From assembly GCA_046758085.1 (NCBI GenBank), contig JBHHZP010000076.1:1-16650 (forward strand): DNA of 16,650 bases. Direction: 5' to 3'. The notes beneath the pieces are model-generated. The model searched no databases, was not told where the DNA came from, and saw only the letters and a list, made by a program, of their open reading frames with translations. Below, one piece after another: positions 1-7,410 of this stretch; the stretch's first letter is position 1; each line of letters opens with the position of its first letter. The DNA is from VRUB01 sp046758085 (GTDB taxonomy: Bacteria > Pseudomonadota > Gammaproteobacteria > Acidiferrobacterales > SPGG2). The translations under genes were made by a program, and so were the position numbers.

Positions 1-150
1 TGCACTGGCCTCAGCGGGTTCGCCCAAGGCACGGGTCCCTGTGCCTGGGGCGAACGTCGGGGTCCCTGCCCGACCCCTGCGGGCCGGTCCTTCGGCGGCG
101 CTGGGTCCTCGGCTTGACCAAGGGGGCTCAAAAAAAACTAACGCCCTCAC
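1..150 (+). repeat. Dispersed hairpin-rich repeat, right part (copy A, cut by window edge)
   Basis: This stretch aligns by eye with the right half of the full copy at 10371-10676. Shared blocks include CTGGCCTCAG (5-14 here, 10525-10534 there) and CTCGGCTTGA followed by AAGGGGG and a run of A. It folds well: positions 18-32 pair with 41-55 (one A-G mismatch, 8-nt loop), and 56-61 (GTCGGG) pair with 69-74 (CCCGAC). It lies downstream of the acyl-CoA dehydrogenase stop. The run of eight A (T on the transcribed strand) does not follow a hairpin in the direction of transcription, so I do not call a terminator. The left part lies outside the window. Confidence 0.7.
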
Positions 151-168
151 GGATCACGGATCACGGAA
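148..168. repeat. Heptanucleotide tandem array, CACGGAT x3
   Basis: Three consecutive 7-bp units: CACGGAT, CACGGAT and CACGGAA. On the minus strand each junction contains TGA, and a 7-bp period moves it through the reading frames. A two-unit relative, CACGGTT-CACGGAT, lies at 10747-10760 beside the full copy of the dispersed repeat. Confidence 0.7.
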
Positions 169-178
169 TTAATCCCCG

Positions 179-209
179 CTCGCTACTAGCTACCAGCCAC
201 TAGCTACGG
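179..209. repeat. CTAGCTAC-type short tandem repeat after the acyl-CoA dehydrogenase gene
   Basis: Two 14-bp units (182-195 and 196-209) share ACTAGCTAC. The 16-mer CTCGCTACTAGCTACC at 179-194 recurs exactly at 10716-10731, downstream of mltG. On the minus strand TAG occurs in all three frames within about 15 nt of this array, a few bases past the acyl-CoA dehydrogenase stop. A role as a translational stop buffer is inference only. Confidence 0.65.
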
Positions 210-213
210 TGCG

Positions 214-1998
214 TCAAAACGCACTTTCATCAAACTCCATGATCGATTGGCCGCCGGCCATGATAGCGGCAAACACGCCGCTGGTCTGCGGCAACAGCCG
301 TTGCATGTAGAAACGCGCCGTCTTGATCTTGGCCTCGTAAAAGCCGGCGTCGCCGCCCTCACGTTTTTCGAGCGCCAGCGCCGCCATGCGCGCCCACATG
401 TAGCCCAGCGCGACGAGCCCGAACAGCCGCAAGTAATCCGTCGCTGCGGCCCCGGCCTCATCCGGGTCTCGCAGGCCGCGCTGCGCGATCCGGCCGGTCG
501 CACGTTGCAGCCGGCCAAAGGCCTTCGCCAGCGGGAGCACGAACTCTTTCATTGCATCCTTGTCCGCATGCGCCTCGATGAACTTCTGCGCCGGGTGGAA
601 GAAGCTGCGCAAATAACGTCCCGTGTGCGCCGGCAGCTTGCGCCCGACCAAGTCGAGCGCCTGAATACCGTTGGTACCTTCGTAAAGCTGGGTGATGCGG
701 GCGTCGCGCACGTACTGCTCCATGCCGTTCTCGCGGATATAACCGTGGCCGCCAAACACCTGTAACCCCAGGTTCGTCATCTCGAAGCCCATATCGGTGA
801 AGAAGGCCTTGGCCACCGGCGTCAACAGGGCCACAAGGTCCTTCGCGTGCTGACGCTTATCCGCATCCGGGTGCTTGGCGAGGACGTCGAGCTGCGTGGC
901 CAGCCAACCGGCCAGTGCGCGCGCGCCTTCGGTGTTGGCGCGCATGGTGAGCAGCATACGGCGCACGTCGGGATGCACGATGATGGGATCGGCGGGTTTA
1001 TCCGCCTGCCGCACACCCTTGAGCGCACGGCCCTGGATGCGCTCGCGCGCGTAGGCGACGGCACCCTGATAGGCCGCCTCGGCAAGTCCGAGGCCCTGTA
1101 TTCCGACCTCCAGCCGTGCGGCGTTCATCATGGTGAACATTGCGCGCATGCCTTTGTGCAGCTCGCCCACCAGATAACCGGTGGCGCCATCGAAGTTGAG
1201 CACGCAGGTCGACGAGGCCTTGATCCCCATCTTGTGCTCGAGCGCGCCGCAGCTCACGGCGTTGCGCGCCCCCACCGTGCCGCTGCCATTTACGTGGAAC
1301 TTGGGCACCAGGAACAGGCTGATGCCCTTGATGCCTTTGGGCGCATCGGGGGTGCGCGCCAGCACCAAATGCACGATGTTTTCGGTCAGGTTGTGATCGC
1401 CGGCGGAGATAAAGATCTTAGTGCCGGTGATCTTGTAGTTGCCGTCGTCCTGCGGTATCGCCTTCGTGCGCACCAACCCCAGGTCAGTTCCGCACTGGGG
1501 CTCGGTGAGGCACATGGTGCCGCTCCAGCGCCCCTCTACGAGCCTGGGCAAATAGGTCTGTTTGAGCGTGTTGCTGCCGTGCGTGCTGATGGCATGCACG
1601 GCACCGTAAGTGAGCCCGGGGTACATGCCGAAGGACAGGTTACTCGAGCAGATCATCTCCTGCACCATGATATTGACTGTATTGGGGAGCCCCTGCCCAC
1701 CGTAGGCGGGATCACACACGATCGAGGTCCAACCGCCCTCGGCAAAGGTCTTGTATGCCTCCCTGAAGCCCCGAGGCGTGCGCACGTCGCCGCCCTCCAG
1801 ACGGCACCCCTCCTCATCACCGCTTCGATTCAACGGCAACAACACGTTCTCACACAACCTGGCGGCCTCATCGAGCACCGCGTCTACCAGCTCTGCGCTC
1901 GCGTCCTCGTAACCCGGCAGGGCTTGCAATTGCTCGGCGTCGAGCAACTCGTGGTAGATGAAACGCATGTCGCGCAATGGCGCTTGATAATTCACCAT
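214..1998 (-). CDS. Acyl-CoA dehydrogenase, long FadE/DmdC-like type
   Basis: This flavoenzyme would catalyse the first step of beta-oxidation, oxidising acyl-CoA to trans-2-enoyl-CoA with FAD. The 594-aa product has the layout of the long, roughly 600-aa acyl-CoA dehydrogenases: a short N-terminal extension domain (about 3-35), then N-terminal, middle and C-terminal dehydrogenase domains (about 40-450), then an extra C-terminal domain (about 465-590). MCLTEPQCGTD (162-172) is the flavin/substrate motif, GGHGYI lies at 416-421, and E440 in YEGTNGIQ is the expected catalytic base. The ATG at 1998 lies 4 nt after the upstream stop, with TGAGGA about 10 nt before it. Chain-length preference cannot be read from sequence. 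The same family includes DmdC (methylmercaptopropionyl-CoA dehydrogenase), but the thiolase and FadN neighbours favour fatty acids. Last gene of its operon. Confidence 0.95.
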   Translation of the reverse strand: MVNYQAPLRDMRFIYHELLDAEQLQALPGYEDASAELVDAVLDEAARLCENVLLPLNRSGDEEGCRLEGGDVRTPRGFREAYKTFAEGGWTSIVCDPAYGGQGLPNTVNIMVQEMICSSNLSFGMYPGLTYGAVHAISTHGSNTLKQTYLPRLVEGRWSGTMCLTEPQCGTDLGLVRTKAIPQDDGNYKITGTKIFISAGDHNLTENIVHLVLARTPDAPKGIKGISLFLVPKFHVNGSGTVGARNAVSCGALEHKMGIKASSTCVLNFDGATGYLVGELHKGMRAMFTMMNAARLEVGIQGLGLAEAAYQGAVAYARERIQGRALKGVRQADKPADPIIVHPDVRRMLLTMRANTEGARALAGWLATQLDVLAKHPDADKRQHAKDLVALLTPVAKAFFTDMGFEMTNLGLQVFGGHGYIRENGMEQYVRDARITQLYEGTNGIQALDLVGRKLPAHTGRYLRSFFHPAQKFIEAHADKDAMKEFVLPLAKAFGRLQRATGRIAQRGLRDPDEAGAAATDYLRLFGLVALGYMWARMAALALEKREGGDAGFYEAKIKTARFYMQRLLPQTSGVFAAIMAGGQSIMEFDESAF

Positions 1999-2002
1999 GG
2001 TC

Positions 2003-4330
2003 TCAATTCCTCAAAGGCTTACCGGTCTCGAGCAGGTGCTCTATGCGAGCGAGCGTTGCCGGCTGACGCACGAGCGCCATGAATGCATTGCGTTCCAGCC
2101 ACAGCAGCTTATTTTCCGTCAGGATTTCGGTAATATCGGTGTCGCCGCCGCTCAAAACCCCGGCCAGTGTTTTTGCCACGCACTCGTCGTGCGCCGTTGC
2201 CTTGCCGAGGCGACGAAACGCATTGACCGCCATCTCCAGCGCCGCCTTCGCCGATGCGCCGGCCAGTTTGAACTCCGGCGGCGCTGGCGGCGTGTAGCCC
2301 GTCACCAGCGCGAGCGCCTGGGCCTTGGCGTCGGCCAGGAGCCGGTCACGATTCATGGTGATCCCGTCGTGCGGGCGCAGGAAGCGCAGCTCCTTGGCTT
2401 CGGCGGCGGATTTCGCCACCGTGGCCATGCTGATGGCCTCGAACGCCTTTATTACCGGCGGCATCGGCCCGCGCCCGCTGTTGGGGTACGTCGCCCACCG
2501 GTGCAACAATTCCTTGCAACCACCCCAACCCGGAACTAGGCCGGCGCCGACTTCCACGAGACCGACATAGGTCTCCGCATGCGCCTGCACGGCATCGCAA
2601 TGCAACAGGATCTCGCAACCGCCACCGAGCACCATACCGGCAGGGGCGCCCACTACCGGAAAGGGCGCGTACTTCAAGGCGCGGTAGGCCTCCTGGCCCT
2701 GGGCGATCATCGCCTCGATCTCGGACCAGGCGGCCATGTTTGCTGCGAACAGCAACAGCCCGAGGTTGGCCCCGGCGGAGAAGTTCGACGCCTCATTGTA
2801 TATCACTAGAGCCTGATAACGACCCGGAACCAGCTCGATCGCCTGGTGAATCATGGCGAGAATGTCCGGGTCGAGCGCGTTCATCTTAGTGTGGAACTCC
2901 AGGCACACGACACCATCGCCGATGTCCCACAGGCTCGCAGAGCCGTTCTTGGCCAATGGCTCGCTGCTGCGTTTGATGTCGGCCAGCAGCAACACGCCCG
3001 GCGCACGCGGCACCTCGCGGTAATCGCCTTCAACGTTCAGATACTGGAGCTGGCCCTTGTCTACCCGATAGAAAGACCGTTGCGCCGCCGTCTGCAGCAA
3101 CGCTGGCACCGCCATCCCTTCAGCCTTGAGTTTTTCCGCAAGCCAGTCGCTGCCCAGCTGATCAATCAGCTCGAACGGCCCGAACTTCCAGTTGTAGCCG
3201 AGCTTCATGGCGTTATCGATGGCGACGATATCATCGGCGATCTCCGGCACCAGGCTCGCAGCATAGCTCAGGGTCTGCGCCAACACGCGCCAGGCGTAAC
3301 GCCCGCCCTTATCGGAATGCGAAACCAGCGCGCGTAGACCGTCTTTGCCGGCCGCGGCCGTGCTTTCGAGCTGCGGCGTCACGACCGGGCGGTACTTACC
3401 CGTCACCAGGTCACGTGCTTCCTTGACCTTGGCTCCCGACTCACGATTGATGCGATAAAAACCACCCTTCCCTTTTCGCCCGGTGTAGCCGTCGGCGATC
3501 ATCTTCCGGAAAAACTCCGGGACCTCGTAGAGTCGTTGGAACGCGTCGTGTGCCGGCAGGCTCTTGTGCATGCTCTCGAGCACATGCGGCTGCAGGTCGA
3601 GGCCGACCAGGTCCAACAAACCGAAGATGCCGGTTTTGGGAATGCCCACGGGCCGGCTCATCACCGCATCGGCCTCCTCCACCGTGAGGCCGCCGGCAAG
3701 CGCCTCAAGCATCGCGCATTGCAGCCAGAACACGCCGATGCGATTGCCGATGAAGCCGGGGGTATCCTTGGCCATTACCACGCCTTTGCCAAGCGCCACG
3801 TCGGCGAAGGTCCGGATCGCCACGACCGCCTCGGGGCGCGTATGTACACCGCGCACGAGCTCGAGCAAGCGCATGTAGCGTGGCGGGTTGAAGAAATGGG
3901 TGATCAGGAAATCGCGCACGAAGCCTGCCGGCATCTGTGCCGTCAGATCGTGCAGCGGGATGGTGGACGTGTTGGAAGACACGACGGCACCGGGCTTGCG
4001 CACGGCACCGATCCTTTCATACAACGCGCGCTTCACGTCCAGCCGTTCGACCACGGCCTCCACAATCCAATCTGCATCGGCCAACAGTCCCATGCTGTCC
4101 TCGATATTGCCCGCGGTAATCAATCTCGCATTGCGCTTGTGCATGAACGCCGCCGGCTGCGCCTTGAGCAGCTTCTGAATCGCGCTTTCCGCGACGACAT
4201 TGCGGTTCTCAGCGCCTTCGGGGACGATGTCGAGCAATACGACCGGCACACCGGCATTGGCGATGTGCGCCGCGATCCCAGCACCCATGACACCGGCACC
4301 GATGACAGCGGCTTTGTCGATCTGCGTCAT
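2003..4330 (-). CDS. fadN: FadN-type 3-hydroxyacyl-CoA dehydrogenase / enoyl-CoA hydratase
   Basis: A bifunctional enzyme that would hydrate enoyl-CoA and oxidise the 3-hydroxyacyl-CoA with NAD, the middle two steps of beta-oxidation. In the 775 aa the dehydrogenase comes first: Rossmann motif GAGVMGAG at 11-18, H145 and E157 as the likely catalytic pair, and AKDTPGFIGNRI at 187-198. The hydratase/crotonase domain follows (about 465-690), with GGGCE (E573) and LVEVG (E593) matching the two catalytic glutamates of E. coli FadB. This order is the reverse of FadB and matches Bacillus FadN, which as I recall also has a similar length and ends in GKPLRN. The ATG directly abuts the thiolase stop, with TGGAGG about 9 nt upstream, so the two are probably translationally coupled. 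Confidence 0.94.
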   Translation of the reverse strand: MTQIDKAAVIGAGVMGAGIAAHIANAGVPVVLLDIVPEGAENRNVVAESAIQKLLKAQPAAFMHKRNARLITAGNIEDSMGLLADADWIVEAVVERLDVKRALYERIGAVRKPGAVVSSNTSTIPLHDLTAQMPAGFVRDFLITHFFNPPRYMRLLELVRGVHTRPEAVVAIRTFADVALGKGVVMAKDTPGFIGNRIGVFWLQCAMLEALAGGLTVEEADAVMSRPVGIPKTGIFGLLDLVGLDLQPHVLESMHKSLPAHDAFQRLYEVPEFFRKMIADGYTGRKGKGGFYRINRESGAKVKEARDLVTGKYRPVVTPQLESTAAAGKDGLRALVSHSDKGGRYAWRVLAQTLSYAASLVPEIADDIVAIDNAMKLGYNWKFGPFELIDQLGSDWLAEKLKAEGMAVPALLQTAAQRSFYRVDKGQLQYLNVEGDYREVPRAPGVLLLADIKRSSEPLAKNGSASLWDIGDGVVCLEFHTKMNALDPDILAMIHQAIELVPGRYQALVIYNEASNFSAGANLGLLLFAANMAAWSEIEAMIAQGQEAYRALKYAPFPVVGAPAGMVLGGGCEILLHCDAVQAHAETYVGLVEVGAGLVPGWGGCKELLHRWATYPNSGRGPMPPVIKAFEAISMATVAKSAAEAKELRFLRPHDGITMNRDRLLADAKAQALALVTGYTPPAPPEFKLAGASAKAALEMAVNAFRRLGKATAHDECVAKTLAGVLSGGDTDITEILTENKLLWLERNAFMALVRQPATLARIEHLLETGKPLRN

Positions 4331-5467
4331 CTACACGGCCTCCAGGATAGTCGCGATGCCTTGACCGCCGCCGATGCATTGGGTGGCGAGTGCAAAGCGC
4401 TTGCGCTCGCGCTGCAATAACGCCGCCGCCTTGCCGGTGATGCGCGCGCCGGTCGCACCCAGCGGGTGGCCCAGTGCGATCGCACCGCCGTCCAGGTTGA
4501 TCTTCTCCGGGTCCAGCTCCAGATCCCGGATGCAGGCCAGTGCCTGCGAGGCGAACGCCTCGTTGAGCTCGATAATATCGATATCCGCGATCGACAGACC
4601 GGCGCGTGCGAGCGCCTTGCGCGTGGCCGCAACGGGACCGATACCCATGATCTCGGGCGCGCACCCGGCCACGGCGATGCTCTTGATCCGCGCGAGCGCC
4701 CCGAGCCCGTTCTTGTGCGCGTAGTCCTCGTTGCACACGAGCACCGCAGAGGCGCCGTCGGTCAACGGCGACGAGGTCCCAGCCGTCACCGCGCCGTTTG
4801 CATCGAACGCGGGCTTGAGATCCGCCAGCACCTCGAGGTTGGTCTCGGGGCGAATACAGCCGTCGTGGTCGATCGTCTCCTCCCCATGCTTGATCGGGAT
4901 GATCTCTTGCGAAAACCGTCCTTGCTCCTGTGCGGCGGCCGCCTTGACCTGGCTAGAGACGGCGAACTCCTCCTGTTGCCTGCGTGAAATGCCGTACTTC
5001 TTGGCCACGTTCTCGGCCGTCTCTCCCATGGACATGTAGGCCTGCGGATACGATTCATACAGGCCGGGATGCGGCAACGGGTTGAAACCCATCATGGGAA
5101 CGCGGGTCATGGATTCCACGCCAGCGCACAGAAAGGCCTCGCCAGCGTTCATCTGGACAGCGCCGGCAGCCGAATGGATCGCCTGCATCGACGAGCCACA
5201 GAAGCGATTCAGGGTGGCGCCGGCGACGGACAACGGCAGCTCGGACAAAAAGCCCACCAGCCGCGCCATATTAAGGCCCTGCTCACCTTCAGGAAAGGCG
5301 CAACCCAGCATCACGTCCTCTATATCCTCGACCTTCACCGCGGTTCGCTGCAGCAAGCCCTTGATCACCTGTGCCGCCAGCTCGTCGGGCCGCACCCTGG
5401 TCAGTGCGCCCTTGTTGGCCAGTGTGAACGCAGAGCGGGCATATCCAGCTATGACAACACTCTTCAT
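4331..5467 (-). CDS. Acetyl-CoA acyltransferase (beta-oxidation thiolase)
   Basis: This thiolase would cleave 3-ketoacyl-CoA with CoA to give acetyl-CoA and a shortened acyl-CoA, closing the beta-oxidation cycle. The 378-aa product is full length for the family. The nucleophile is C90 in NRFCGSSMQA. The remaining motifs are LNEAFA (301-306), H334 in ALGHPLGATG, and the acid/base C364 in CIGGGQG. I chose the ATG at 5467 over an in-frame TTG at 5482 because GGAG, the better ribosome-binding site, overlaps that TTG and is correctly spaced for the ATG. It starts 27 nt after the MerR gene and ends flush against fadN. A biosynthetic acetoacetyl-CoA thiolase is possible by sequence alone; the neighbours argue for degradation. 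Confidence 0.93.
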   Translation of the reverse strand: MKSVVIAGYARSAFTLANKGALTRVRPDELAAQVIKGLLQRTAVKVEDIEDVMLGCAFPEGEQGLNMARLVGFLSELPLSVAGATLNRFCGSSMQAIHSAAGAVQMNAGEAFLCAGVESMTRVPMMGFNPLPHPGLYESYPQAYMSMGETAENVAKKYGISRRQQEEFAVSSQVKAAAAQEQGRFSQEIIPIKHGEETIDHDGCIRPETNLEVLADLKPAFDANGAVTAGTSSPLTDGASAVLVCNEDYAHKNGLGALARIKSIAVAGCAPEIMGIGPVAATRKALARAGLSIADIDIIELNEAFASQALACIRDLELDPEKINLDGGAIALGHPLGATGARITGKAAALLQRERKRFALATQCIGGGQGIATILEAV

Positions 5468-5494
5468 TTCCCTATTCTCCAAAAAAGTTTTCGT

Positions 5495-5962
5495 CTACCG
5501 GCGCACGCGCTGCATGGCGCGCCGCCTTTCACGGAGGGGCGGGACCGGACGGCCGTTGCCACCAATGCGCTGGGTATCGAGCGCCACGCCTTTGTCTGCC
5601 AACGCCGCCATCGTTTGCTCCTCGATTTCTTTCAGCTCTCTGAGGGCCTTGCCAAGGTCCGTACGTTGACGCTCGAGCTCGCTGATGCGGGCCCTGACTC
5701 TGCCCGCGAGCAACTTGAGCTGTTGAACCTGCGTGGTATCGACGTCGTACAAGGACAGGTACTCCTTGACGTCGGCCAGCGAAAACCCCAGACGCTTGGC
5801 GCGCAAGATTAGTTCCAAGCGCGCGTAATCGCGATGAGTGTAGGCGCGGGTCCAACCAACGCGCTGAGGTGTCAACAGCCCTTTCGCTTCGTAGAACCGT
5901 ATGGTCCGCGGCGTAACGCCGTAGTGCGCGGCCAACTCGGTGATGGTGTAGAACTTTTCCAT
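5495..5962 (-). CDS. MerR-family regulator, LiuR-like, of the adjacent beta-oxidation operon
   Basis: A 155-aa transcription factor. The winged helix-turn-helix occupies about 3-70 (YTITELAAHYGVTPRTIRFY, then LILRAKRLGFSLADVKEYL), and a coiled-coil dimerisation helix follows at about 75-120. There is no cysteine, so it is not a thiol metal or redox sensor of the MerR/SoxR kind. The N-terminal half resembles LiuR, the MerR regulator of branched-chain amino acid and acyl-CoA catabolism in proteobacteria. The arginine-rich tail (144-155) is unassigned. The ATG at 5962 has AAGGAG 6 nt upstream; an open frame continues further upstream but lacks MerR-like sequence. It is first in the operon and probably autoregulated through the palindrome at 5995-6010. 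The inducer is unknown, probably an acyl-CoA (inference). Confidence 0.88.
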   Translation of the reverse strand: MEKFYTITELAAHYGVTPRTIRFYEAKGLLTPQRVGWTRAYTHRDYARLELILRAKRLGFSLADVKEYLSLYDVDTTQVQQLKLLAGRVRARISELERQRTDLGKALRELKEIEEQTMAALADKGVALDTQRIGGNGRPVPPLRERRRAMQRVRR

Positions 5963-5968
5963 CTTGCG

Positions 5969-5974
5969 CTCCTT
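5969..5974 (-). promoter_or_regulatory. Ribosome-binding site fixing the MerR start
   Basis: The minus strand reads AAGGAG with 6 nt to the ATG at 5962. It selects this start over the upstream in-frame extension, which encodes nothing MerR-like. Confidence 0.8.
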
Positions 5975-5981
5975 TTGGCCG

Positions 5982-6010
5982 ATGCTAAGGCAACTTAACG
6001 TATACGTCAA
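5982..6010 (-). promoter_or_regulatory. Candidate promoter of the merR-thiolase-fadN-acyl-CoA dehydrogenase operon
   Basis: On the minus strand TTGACG (6010-6005) is followed after 17 bp by TAGCAT (5987-5982), a reasonable sigma70-like pair. The expected start would fall almost on the ribosome-binding site, giving a very short leader, so the real start may lie further upstream. Confidence 0.35.
5995..6010. promoter_or_regulatory. Probable MerR/LiuR-type operator palindrome
   Basis: TTAACGTATACGTCAA is a 16-bp inverted repeat with 7 of 8 base pairs matched. It lies 33 bp upstream of the regulator's ATG and overlaps the -35 element of the candidate promoter. As I recall, LiuR operators are palindromes of this length and general form, with ACGT half-site cores; that is from memory. 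Autoregulation of the operon by the adjacent MerR protein is the simplest reading. Confidence 0.6.
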
Positions 6011-6167
6011 CAATCTCTCGTTTAGAAGATAATCCTGCCGTAAAGTTCCAGGTGAAGTTATTTCTGGAAATCTTCCATAAGTTGTTGAGCTAACGAGGGA
6101 ATCATTTCGCCAGAAACCTAAACCCCAGAGGGTGACCAAGATTCGAGAGCGCGCTCGGCCTGACTTT

Positions 6168-6194
6168 CACCACAGAGCACACAGAGACCACAGC
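6168..6194. repeat. Short CACAGAG-type degenerate tandem repeat
   Basis: The stretch reads as about three 8-10 bp units built on ACCACAGAG / ACACAGAG / ACCACAG. It has no coding character. Function unknown. Confidence 0.5.
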
Positions 6195-6343
6195 GATTGT
6201 TGAATTTCTTTAGATTTTGTTCACGGCGGCAAAGTGAGTGTGGCGCAACACTTCGCGTCATCGCAGCGCAGGCGCTCACCGTGCTTAACGGCAATGTTTT
6301 CTCGGCAACTCGGTAACTGCTCCAGGCGTTACCCTACCTCCTA

Positions 6344-6450
6344 CTTCCCTGTAGTCGTGCTCCCTGCGTTGCTCTAGCTCCTGCGTCCTTGCAGTCGTCC
6401 TCCATCCCTGCAATCGTCCATTCCTGGAGTCGTACGTCCATGTAGTCCGT
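6344..6450. repeat. Degenerate 16-20 bp repeat array
   Basis: The core TG-N-AGTCGT recurs at 6350 (TGTAGTCGT), 6390 (TGCAGTCGT), 6409 (TGCAATCGT), 6425 (TGGAGTCGT) and 6441 (TGTAGTCCGT). The steps are 40, 19, 16 and 16 bp, and units are usually preceded by TCCC or TCCT. Units vary in length and sequence, with no conserved direct repeat plus unique spacer, so it is not a CRISPR. No reading frame covers it. Confidence 0.6.
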
Positions 6451-6581
6451 CTGTGAACTCTGGGATCTCCGGTGTGAGTGATGCAATATCCAAGTTAGGT
6501 AGGCAAAGTCGCGTTGCCATTCAGAGCCGATGCTAAGGGCGCTGCGCCCAGAGGCGGTATAGGTGGGGACGAGGTGAAGGT

Positions 6582-7265
6582 TCAGGAAACCTGGGGCTGA
6601 TCGTCGTGCTCAAGCGAAGTGAAGCGAACTGCGAGAATCTCTTTTGTCGACACGCGTCCCGCTTCGTCTTTTTCGACCAGCATGAGTTGTTGCGAGTCTC
6701 TGAGCCCGGCGGGTATAACCATCTTTCCACCCGCCTTGAGCTGGGTGATCAACGGCGGAGGAATGAGATCTGGCGCAGCCGTAACCATCAGCTTGTCAAA
6801 CGGCGCGTATTCGGCCCAGCCATGATAACCATTGTTGATGCACATCTCGATGTTGGTGTACCCCAGGCGAGTCAGTCGCTTGCGCGCCAACGCCGCCAGT
6901 TCATCCACGATCTCCATGCTGTACACCTTTGCCGCCAGCTCTGCGAGGATGGCCGCCTGATATCCCAGCCCGGTACCAATCTCCAGCACGGTATCGTCCG
7001 GCTGCACATCGAGCAGATCCGTCATCAGCGCCACAATGAACGGCTGTGAGATAGTCTTACCGTAGCCGATCGGCAACGGTACATTGGCGTAAGCGTAGGA
7101 CTTGAGTTCAATGGGAACAAACTCGTGCCGGGGTACCTTGCCCATCACCGCCAGTACGCGATCATCCAACGCAGGTTTGTTCAGCTCGTCGCGCACGTAA
7201 ACCGTGTGCGCCATGACTTCCTGCAGCATCTGTTGGCGCAAAGCGGAGAAGGATTGTTCTTTCAT
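6582..7265 (-). CDS. pcm: Protein-L-isoaspartate O-methyltransferase
   Basis: A cytosolic repair enzyme that uses S-adenosylmethionine to methylate isoaspartyl residues formed by ageing of Asn and Asp, allowing return to normal aspartate. The 227-aa product is slightly longer than the usual ~210 aa. It shows PRHEFV (45-50), GYGKTISQPFIVA (67-79), the SAM-binding motif I VLEIGTGLGYQ (93-103), and NNGYHGWAEYAPFDKLMVTAAP near 144-165, where many homologues have a GD-GY form. The ATG at 7265 has only a weak ribosome-binding site; M13 is an alternative but has none. In many gammaproteobacteria pcm sits beside surE, nlpD and rpoS. Here it follows the tatD gene across a 145-bp gap and probably has its own promoter. 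Confidence 0.93.
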   Translation of the reverse strand: MKEQSFSALRQQMLQEVMAHTVYVRDELNKPALDDRVLAVMGKVPRHEFVPIELKSYAYANVPLPIGYGKTISQPFIVALMTDLLDVQPDDTVLEIGTGLGYQAAILAELAAKVYSMEIVDELAALARKRLTRLGYTNIEMCINNGYHGWAEYAPFDKLMVTAAPDLIPPPLITQLKAGGKMVIPAGLRDSQQLMLVEKDEAGRVSTKEILAVRFTSLEHDDQPQVS

Positions 7266-7279
7266 AACTTAAAGTCAGT

Positions 7280-7300
7280 TACAAGATACGAGGTACAAGT
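7280..7300. repeat. Heptanucleotide tandem array, TACAAGA type x3
   Basis: Three successive 7-bp units, TACAAGA, TACGAGG and TACAAGT, lie 15 bp upstream of the pcm start codon. The sequence is unrelated to the other heptamer arrays in the window, but the period is the same. Confidence 0.55.
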
Positions 7301-7410
7301 AAACCCAAAAAAGGCTGGCATGCCAACAGGAACCTGCCTGGTATGTGGAACCTTGGATTCTATACCTTTAGGACATATGGTCCACGCTAGGCGTTTGTCG
7401 TGTTACCGCC
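7301..7410. other. Spacer between the tatD-family gene and pcm, with small palindromes
   Basis: It holds TGGCATGCCA (7316-7325), CAGG-AA-CCTG (7327-7336) and GGAC-ATATG-GTCC (7371-7383). On the minus strand TGGCATGCCA is followed by CAGCC and then six T, a poor intrinsic terminator for the tatD transcript. TATAGAAT, upstream of pcm on the minus strand, could be a -10 element, but I see no convincing -35. Confidence 0.3.

Larger units (their letters stand above)
5963..6581. other. Gene-free region between pcm and the MerR operon
   Basis: These 619 bp hold no ORF with coding character on either strand. From the merR side they contain the ribosome-binding site, candidate promoter and operator; a small palindrome ATTTC-TG-GAAAT (6060-6071); a short CACAGAG-type repeat (6168-6194); an AT-rich patch (about 6198-6222); a small stem AGTGT/ACACT around 6237-6252; a degenerate repeat array (6344-6450); and the palindrome GGGCGCTGCGCCC at 6537-6549 beyond the pcm stop. 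That last stem has no T tract after it, so I do not call a terminator. I see no tRNA-like fold. Confidence 0.7.

Noticed and set aside
121..145. Intrinsic terminator at the A/T run after the acyl-CoA dehydrogenase
   Set aside because: On the transcribed strand the T run comes before, not after, the hairpins of the repeat, so the order is wrong. The similar run at 10650-10656 has the same problem.
847..2082. Long plus-strand open frame (411 codons) opposite the acyl-CoA dehydrogenase
   Set aside because: The minus-strand frame has full family motifs. The plus-strand product is low-complexity, rich in His, Arg and Ala, and typical of antisense frames in GC-rich genes.
3536..4420. Plus-strand open frame of 294 codons opposite fadN
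   Set aside because: It is opposite a clearly real gene, crosses the fadN-thiolase boundary, and shows no recognisable domain.
5468..5482. TTG start for the thiolase, 15 nt upstream
   Set aside because: The TTG overlaps the GGAG ribosome-binding site of the ATG at 5467, where thiolase-like sequence begins.
5963..6139. N-terminal extension of the MerR protein by 59 residues
   Set aside because: The extension would contain the operator and promoter, has no family similarity, and a strong AAGGAG precedes the ATG at 5962.
6344..6450. CRISPR array
   Set aside because: Units are degenerate, of unequal length, with no constant repeat and unique spacer, and no cas gene is present.
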